From: Adiantum capillus-veneris
Lineage: Eukaryota > Streptophyta > Polypodiopsida > Polypodiales > Pteridaceae
Assembly: GCA_014529385.2 (NCBI GenBank)
Contig: CM043958.1
Span: 92,472,435 to 92,536,434 of the forward strand
DNA length: 64,000 nucleotides
Reading direction: 5' to 3'
The notes below the pieces were generated by a model. That model was not told where the DNA came from and made no database searches. It saw only the letters and a program-made list of their open reading frames with translations. This document shows positions 57,341 to 64,000 of the stretch, one piece after another. Every line of letters starts with the position of its first letter. Positions within the stretch are counted from its first letter, which is position 1. The position numbers and the translations under genes are program-made.

Positions 57341-57885
57341 GGTGCGAGACCTATGGGACCACACTCAAGATGGCTACCTGGAACTGTAATGGGTCTATGA
57401 GGTTGGACGTGGGCGCATTTGGTGAGAGTTTCAAACACAAGGATATTGTGTTCTTCTTCGACACTCATCAGGCCCCTGGATAGGTAATGCCACATGTGGT
57501 GGGATACAGATGGGAAACAGCTCACAGAACAAATGCGAGATCTGAGCACGGGAGTAGAGGTTCAGGAGGAGTAGAAGTGCTATTCAGAGAGGAACTACAA
57601 CCATTACTGCATATTGTACGAAGAGATGATCATGCTAGATATATGTGGGTGAGACTGAGAGCTGACACAGGTCAATTCCTATATATTGCCATATGTTACT
57701 TTCCTCCCAATACATCAGTTTATGCTCCATCCAGGGGCAGTCGCCTTTCTCTATACTAGATGATGACATATGGGAGTTTTCTAGGGATGGTGATATCATT
57801 CTCCTAGGGGACTTCAATGCCCGAACGGGCAACTCGCAGACAGTCTTCTACGACACTTCAAATGAGATGCTTAGAGAGCTGGATG

Positions 57886-58560
57886 CAAGGTTGTAAGGTA
57901 CGTAGTATTCGGTACGTGTTCGGTACGTACTGTACGTTGTACCGTATGGATTGGGCCATAAGGTACGTAAAATTCGTAGTATATTTTTTAAAAGCTAAAA
58001 ATACAAAGAATTTCAAATTTATATACAACCTATCTAGTTTCAAAACACTGCACAATACTTAAACATAGCCACAACTTTCAAAAAACACTTAAAATCACCC
58101 CACAAGTTAAGTAACCGCTAGATAACTCTGCAACACATTTAACGCACACTTCCAAGTTGAATACAAAACTTACAATCTTTCGCGAGGTCAGGACTCTAGA
58201 GTGCCTCCTTGCAGACTCCAAACACAAAGAGAAGGAGGGAGGGAGGGAGAAAGAACCTTATCGGTGGCGGCAAATCCTTCCTTGGTCTCTGTGCAGAGAC
58301 TCTGTTCTACTCTCTGATTCTCTGTTGTGATAATAACCAGTATAGGATAGGTGGACTTATTAAAGGCCTCGCCCACCTAATCCAACCACGGGGAATAGGC
58401 ACTGTTGGCGATTTTTTTTTTCTAGAGGTTTATTTTTTCAGAGGTTTTTTTTTTTTCTTTTTTTTTTTGTACGTACGGAATCGTACGGTGCGTACGGATA
58501 CCGTACGGACGTACCGTACGGTACGGAACCATACCGTACGTACGTACGGAAACAACCTTG
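57886..58560. mobile_element. hAT-like non-autonomous element, 8-bp TSD GCTGGATG
   Basis: The element starts CAAGGTTG and ends CAACCTTG (8-bp inverted ends). It is flanked by GCTGGATG at 57878-57885 and 58561-58568. Both subterminal regions are packed with CGTACG/GTACGTAC-type palindromic motifs (about 57896-57965 and 58470-58552). The interior is AT-rich with T runs at 58411-58470 and no transposase. Copy A shows the joined LINE sequence without it. The 8-bp duplication and CA..TG ends are as in hAT elements. Confidence 0.92.
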
Positions 58561-58863
58561 GCTGGATGTAGGTGAGTTGGGACTTGACAGATGCTCAGAT
58601 GGCAGAGAGCAGACGGAGTATGGGAGATACCTCTTGAAATGACGACTACACATGGATTAGCCATACTTAATGGATTACAGCGATTTCCTGGTGTAACCGG
58701 TTTCACATGCTTTCCACACAGACATGGGGCCAGTACAGTGGATTATGTTATGACACAACCGAGCTTTGTCCCCTGCATTCACGATTTCACAGTGGGAGCC
58801 AAGCCAATGGGAATAGCAGTACATCATGCTCTCTTGACACCGTCCGTTAAATTTCAGTATAGT

Positions 58864-59527
58864 ACAACCCAGACATCAAGAGGCAGTTCACACACCCGCT
58901 ATACATTTACACCAGAGACTGATTTCGTTTATACAGAGGAGATCTGGGACCGTCTATTGGAAGGCACAGCTGGCACAAATGGTGCAAGCCTCTCAGTGGA
59001 GGAGTGCACCACTCTACTGATTGAGACACTACATGGGGCTGTATCAGTGGCATACCCACACACTCAGCCGGGCAAGAGACGACATTCTAGGAGCATGCCC
59101 CAGAATAGTTGGTATGATGAGGAGTGCAGAGAGATAAGAGCCCAGCTTCAGAGAGATCTTCTTTTAGGAGTCATCACTTACAGACAATCTCGGATACAAC
59201 CCAGACATCAGGAGGCAGTTCACACACCCGCTATACATTTACACCAGAGACTGATTTCGTTTATACAGAGGAGATCTGGGACCGTCTATTGGAAGGCACA
59301 GCTGGCACAAATGGTGCAAGCCTCTCAGTGGAGGAGTGCACCACTCTACTGATTGAGACACTACATGGGGCTGTATCAGTGGCATACCCACACACTCAGC
59401 CGGGCAAGAGACGACATTCTGGGAGCATGCCCCAGAATAGTTGGTATGATGAGGAGTGCAGAGAGATAACATCCCAGCTTCAGAGAGATCTTCTTTTAGG
59501 AGTCATCACTTACAGACAGTCTCGGAT
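58864..59527 (+). repeat. 332-bp tandem duplication in ORF2 of copy B
   Basis: The segment beginning ACAACCCAGACATCA at 58864 repeats at 59196 and the second unit ends at about 59527. 332 is not a multiple of three, so the frame shifts. The units differ at only a few positions. Copy A has one unit. Confidence 0.95.
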
Positions 59528-62276
59528 TGCTTTCCGACGCCTTGTACGGCGGAAGAAGCGAGCTTATCTAGCTCAGATGGAGCGAGACTTATATCAGATG
59601 TTCTTGAGTAGAGACTCAAGAGAGGCATGGCGACTCTTCCATGAGCACTCCCCTCCCCTAGTGATTACTTCACCTGATGTATGGGGCCAATATGCGACAT
59701 CATTATATACGGTTCCTGGACAGGAACCCCTTCCAGACCCTACCAAGCCTTGCCCAGCTACGAGCACTTTCTTTACAGCTGAGATGGTACAAAGGGCCAT
59801 CGACAGGATGAGGACCGAGAAGGCATATGATCATGACGGTCTAGTAGCGGAGCACTTTATACATGCCATGGATATGCTGATGGAGGTTCTCGCAATGTTG
59901 TTCGATCGTGCCATGTGTGAGGGATTCCTGAGACTTGGAGGTTGTCTAATATTGTGACCATCTTCAAGGCTGGTGACCCTATAGAGCCTGGGAACTACCG
60001 CACTATTATGGTGGGACACACATTGGCACGGTTGTATGCATCTATTCCGGAGCAACACTTGAGTAATTGGGCAGAAGGCGAGGGTGTACGAGCAAAGGGT
60101 CAGGCCCGCTTCAGGAGGGGTTTCTCGACTCTTGATCATATTCTGACCCTCAGGGCCATCATTGAGGAGGGTAGAGCACATGGGAGACGGATCTATTGTA
60201 GCTTTGTGGATTTTCGCAAAGCATTTGACATGGTACCAAGAGCACGATTCATGCGCAGACTACAGGAAATGGGGGTGCCCATAGAGGTGGTTTGGGGGAT
60301 TATGGCTTTGTACAGATCAGTGATGGGACATGTACGCACCTCGGAAGGGGTATCTGATTTAGTTCACTCTACTATTGGAGTGAAGCAAGGCTGCCCATTG
60401 TCTCCTACTCTATTTGGTATGTACATTGATGAGGTGTCTGATTACATTGACAAAGAGGGTGACAAGGGTGCCCAGCTGGCAGGGACATGGATGCCATTGT
60501 TGCTCTATGCTGATGATATTGTGCTGATATCTGACTCACCAGAAGGTATGCAACGACATTTGGATGCACTACGCAGTTTTGCAGAGGATAGTGGATTGTG
60601 TGTAAACCTAGGTAAAACCAAGGTTATGGTGTTTAACACCACACCGCAATGGATCAGGAGATCAGCACCTACTTTCAAATATGGTCAGGAGATTGTGGAG
60701 TATACAGATGCATACACTTACCTGGGGGTAGTCTTTACTGGGCCAAGATTTTCTTTGAGAAGAGCAGCAGAGACTAGACTAACTAGAGATGGTGCACCTC
60801 TAGGAGGAATGGAGAGGATGTGTTCATAGGTTCAGTTCCAGAAACCAAGGACAAAATTATGGCTCTTTGATACTTTGGTTGCTTCTACTCTGTTATATGG
60901 GGTGCAGGTTTCGGGACCTTCTGTAGGCTAGGATGGTTGGAGGCGTATGGAGAAGCCCCTCGTATCTATGATCTCTCGGCTGAATAGAGGGAAGGCTTTC
61001 GTACCGCATGATATCATTCGAGCGGAATTAGCTGCCCCCCCTATGGAGATTGAGGCGCTTACCAGATCAGTCTCCTTTGTACACAGTCTGTGGGATACTA
61101 CCAGAGACAGATATGCCAAGGTGGCTCTAGAGTCCTCCAGACAATTAGCTCTTAATGGGGATACATCATGCTGGTATGCACAGATGGCATCATGGTTTCA
61201 AACACATGGTTTCACCATGGACAGGTTGCCTCCTTTTCAATACTCTCTACAAGCACCCTTGAGGTCTCTGACGCGGGTACAGATTAATAGACTCATTCGT
61301 CAGGATCTGATCCAGCTGGACACGAGGAGGACATGGATAGAGCCAATACAGGATTTGGGCACAAAGATGGCTTTCTATAGAGAGCATCTTCTTCACCTCA
61401 CGGGGGATGGGTTTGTGATTCGACCTAGCTATATGGACACCCATCTTTCTCATGGTTTGCGCTCTGCCATTGGCCAGATACGCACGTCCTCACATCAGCT
61501 CGAGATTGAGACTGGCAGATTCAGAGGGACACCAGTAGATAACAGGATATGCCGCTTATGCCATCTAGAGCCAGAGACAGAAGTACATTACATATGTCAT
61601 TGCACAATGTACTATGAGATACGAGGCCGCTTTCATTGTCTATTCAGAGAAGGTTTTGGGCCTGTATCTAGGGTCATGATTTATGAGGATCAAAGATGTC
61701 TTGGGCTATATCTACTCGAGTTACACAGGCATAGAGAAACTTTACTGAGGAGAGTTGAAGAGAGACAACCCCAGAGACATATCACAGATTTCTTTACACT
61801 GGATAATGTACACCCAGAAGAACAGGCAGAGGAGCAGCCAACAGTGGAGAGGTCTGCCCGCACTATTGGCATTCTCATAGACCGAGCATTGGAGCTAGGG
61901 AGATCTAGACGACCCCGATGGAGAAGAGGAGCTACACAATTTCGAAGGAGGCTCCAGCAAAAGATTCGAGCCATACTTTTTCGTCGACCAGAGCGCAGAT
62001 GAAGATGAATCTCTATGAAGATGGATCTCTACTTCCCTCCCATATTGTCTACACATTGTACTGCTTAGTTCACACATTTCACGCCTTTCACCTTTCACAC
62101 CTATCAACTTAGTTTAGGATTCCGCAGTATTTATATTTTGTTATCCTAGTTTAATTTATTTTTTGTCAATCTGATTTTGTATCAGAGACACCGCATTGTA
62201 ACTTTCTGGTCTCATAGGTCACTTTGGCCTTTTGAAGACGTTAATATAACATTTCATTTCATTTCATTTCTCTCAA

Positions 62277-62463
62277 ATTTTACGCCTTTCACCTTTCACA
62301 CCTATCAGCTTAGTTTAGGATTCCGCAGTATTTATATTTTGTTATCCTAGTTTAATTTATTTTGTTAATCTGACTTTGTATCAAATACACCGCATTGTAA
62401 CTTTCTGATCTCATAGGTCACTTTGGCCTTTTGAAGACGTTAATAGAACATTTCATTTCATTT
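62277..62463 (+). mobile_element. LINE-F1 3' UTR-only copy
   Basis: TTTTACGCCTTTCACCTTTC onward repeats 62085-62260, including TTAGTTTAGGATTCCGCAGT and the 3' tag (62397-62460). It is a severely 5'-truncated insertion, or a tandem duplication, directly behind the tail of copy B, followed by (CT)n at 62464-62476. Confidence 0.88.
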
Positions 62464-62486
62464 CTCTCTCTCTCTCAACCCAACAG

Positions 62487-63001
62487 AAGGCGGACGAAGC
62501 CGAGAAATGGATCAAGGTGGCCAAGAAAGGAAAAGACAAGGAGATAACGCCTACGTCCACACCCAACAACATCATTAACCAGCCACTAGAGGAGGAGCAA
62601 AGGAGAAGGGTGTGCACTTTACATGTGAGAATTTGCGGTCTTAAAGACAAAGGCAATGTGGACGAAGAAGTAAAAGAACTCACAGCCTTGATGGGGATTC
62701 ACGAACCGACACACACAAGGGCATGGAGAGTGGGCAACAGAAAGAAAAATGGAGGCAGTGGAGAAACCTCAAAAGAAAGAGCACTCATCCTCCGTTTTCC
62801 CTCCATGGAAGCAAAGAAGTCATTCTTGAAGAAAAGACCAACTCTTAAAGAGACTGGCATCTTTCTCGGGGACGATCTCACCCTCTCGCAGATCGCTCAT
62901 ATGCAGAAGTAATGCCGGAGATTAGAGCGGCAAGGGGAAAAGGCAAGATCGCTTTTTACCGAGACGGAAAAGTAGTAATACTGGAGCGACGCTCCACATG
63001 A
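62487..63001 (+). pseudogene. LINE-F1 copy C ORF1 (partial)
   Basis: The frame starts inside KADEAEKWIKVAKKGKDKE and reads LHVRICGLKDKGNVDEEVKE, TRAWRVGNRKKN, RALILRFPSMEAKKSFLKKR and GIFLGDDLTLSQIAHM. A one-base loss near 62907 shifts the frame; the final part (FYRDGKVVILERRST then TGA at 62999) is in another frame. It matches the RRM-like/L1-ORF1p-like region of A and B. Confidence 0.8.
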
Positions 63002-63028
63002 CGGTACGAGACTTATGGGACCACACTC

Positions 63029-64000
63029 AAAGTAGCTGCCTGGAATTGCAATGGATCTATGCGTCTTGATGTGGGTGCTTTTGAGGATAGCTTTACTGGA
63101 AGAGACATCATCTTCTACTCTGAGACACACCACGCCCCGGGGCAATCCATGCCTCACATTAGTGGATATAGGTGGGAGACAGCCTACAGACAAGAGACAC
63201 GCTCAGAGCACAGAGCATAGGGATCGGGAGAAGTGGCAGTGTTATTTAGAGAGGATCTGCAGCCACTGATACATATAGCCCGCAGGGACGAGCAGGCCAG
63301 GTACATGTGGGTGACACAGAAAGCAGAGACAGGCAGATACCTCTATGTAGCTATTTGTTACTTTCCCCTGAGTACATCAGTTTATGCACCACCCAGGTGA
63401 CAATCCCCTTTCTCTATTTTGGATGATGACATATGGGAGTTCTCTAGGGACGGTGACATTATCATCCTCGGGGACTTCAATGCTAGGACTGCCCATCACC
63501 AGGCACTGTTTTATGATACTTCAGAGGAGATGCTAAGAGAGATAGATATGGCAGATACGGGCCTTTCCAGACTATCACACGATAGGGAATATACTCAGTA
63601 TGGGCGACACCTGATAGACATGGGCACTGCACATGGATTGGCCATCTTGAACGGCCTACAGAGATTTCCTGCTGCGGGAGGTTTTACATGCTTCCCACAC
63701 AGACATGGAGCCAGCACGGTGGACTATGTCATGGCACAACCGAATCTCATCTCTAGTATCCAGGATCTCACAGTTGGGCCCAGACCGGTCGGGGTGGCAG
63801 TGGATCATGCTCTTGTGTCAATGACCATCTCTTTCCAATTCAGTGTTGCACACAAGCCACGAGTAGCAGCCCCTACTCGCTACACATTCACAAGGGAGAC
63901 GGACTCTGTATACATGGACGGAATATACAGCCGCCTATGCACTAAGGACTCGGGGCGACCTTTGGAGGAGCTAACTACTATACTGACACAAACATTACAT
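63029..64000 (+). pseudogene. LINE-F1 copy C ORF2 (endonuclease part)
   Basis: The reading VAAWNCNGSMRLDVGAFEDS lacks the ATG found in A and B (GTAGCT in place of ATGGCT). It has ETHHAPGQSMPHISG, i.e. Gln where A and B have TAG. TAG near 63218 and TGA near 63398 are private stops. GDFNART, STVDYVM and VDHALV are present. It continues to the window edge with no RT in view. Confidence 0.85.

Larger units (their letters stand above)
57370..62002 (+). pseudogene. LINE-F1 copy B ORF2, interrupted
   Basis: Start ATG at 57370 (MATWNCNGSM). A TAG at 57481 is shared with copy A. Endonuclease: LLGDFNARTG at about 57804; TVDYVM; the D of VDHALL is changed to His (VHHALL, about 58816-58830). The frame is broken near 57735, by the hAT-like insertion at 57886, by the 332-bp duplication, and by a base loss near 59921. 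RT (59942-60829): CSFVDFRKAFDMVPR, GVKQGCPLSPTLFGMYIDEV, YADD at 60506-60517. TAG near 60827 and 60931. The C-terminal 351 codons (60947-62002) are open, with CRLCHLEPETEVHYICHC. Confidence 0.88.
55899..62274 (+). mobile_element. LINE-F1 copy B, essentially full length
   Basis: The element has a 5' leader (55899-56299) with a perfect 13-bp hairpin, ORF1 (56300-57340), ORF2 (57370-62002) and a 3' UTR ending in the tag at 62198-62260 and CATTTCATTTCATTTC. It carries a hAT-like insertion (57886-58560) and a 332-bp tandem duplication (58864-59527) in ORF2. It is the only F1 copy in the window with a leader and complete ORF1. Confidence 0.87.
62477..64000 (+). mobile_element. LINE-F1 copy C, 5'-truncated, runs off the window
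   Basis: LINE homology begins within ten bases of the CT array (CAACAGAAGGCGGACGAAGC). ORF1 and the ORF2 endonuclease follow. The sequence differs from A and B at many positions, so it is an older or distinct subfamily. Confidence 0.87.

Noticed and set aside
59124-59957. Intact-looking 277-codon ORF as an independent gene
   Set aside because: It is LINE-F1 ORF2 read through the 332-bp duplication; the first part is an out-of-frame repeat of the preceding segment.

Overview
The window looks like nuclear DNA of a land plant whose intergenic space is almost entirely transposable elements. The evidence is Ty1/copia elements primed by initiator tRNA-Met, plant-type Ty3/gypsy pol fragments, an L1-type LINE whose ORF1 has the plant DUF4283-like plus CCHC layout, and many long (CT)n, (GT)n and homopolymer tracts. 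The species cannot be named from the sequence. The density of decayed, nested elements suggests a large genome such as a fern, lycophyte or gymnosperm, but that is inference. No CRISPR, operon, rRNA or tRNA gene was seen. The only candidate host gene is a small set of minus-strand exons at 29.05-29.73 kb encoding a WD40-like segment.

Layout. 0-6.3 kb: fragments of three Ty3/gypsy or copia elements with a solo copia LTR remnant. 6.3-12.2 kb: a gypsy element (gypsy-2, +) whose gag frame is kept over about 2.2 kb and is broken only by in-frame stops, mostly TAG. 12.2-14.0 kb: a second copy of the same family on the minus strand, tail to tail with the first. 14.0-17.8 kb: a minus-strand copia element with PBS and 5' LTR; the LTR carries a 469-bp foldback MITE. 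17.8-20.6 kb: unclassified decayed sequence. 21.0-22.2 kb: a decayed 3' end of LINE family F1. 22.4-28.3 kb: a copy of LINE family F2 split by a complete copia element (22923-27737) with a perfect 5-bp target duplication. 30.9-36.3 kb: a near full-length LINE-F2 with a hAT-like insertion in its endonuclease domain. 37.0-43.5 kb: a third gypsy element (gypsy-3). 43.5-47.0 kb: a non-autonomous LTR element (LARD type) encoding only a charged His/Asp-rich reading frame. 47.0-48.6 kb: LINE-F2 (+) and LINE-F1 (-) fragments. 48.6-64.0 kb: a head-to-tail array of LINE-F1 copies, all on the plus strand, with a conserved 3' terminal tag and pyrimidine (CT)n repeats at most joints.

How the pieces relate. 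The most unusual structure is the LINE-F1 array. Each copy ends in the same ~55-nt tag followed by (TTTCA)/(CT)n. The next copy, usually 5'-truncated, begins at or shortly after such a repeat. This is what a LINE that inserts into TC microsatellites, including its own tails, would leave behind. F1 also has an L1-ORF1p-like ORF1 (coiled coil plus RRM-like region) unlike the DUF4283/CCHC ORF1 of LINE-F2 in the same window. Two hAT-like non-autonomous elements, each with an 8-bp target duplication and dense palindromic subterminal motifs, sit inside the two LINE families. No autonomous element appears intact: every pol gene examined has stops, frameshifts, deletions or a lost catalytic residue.
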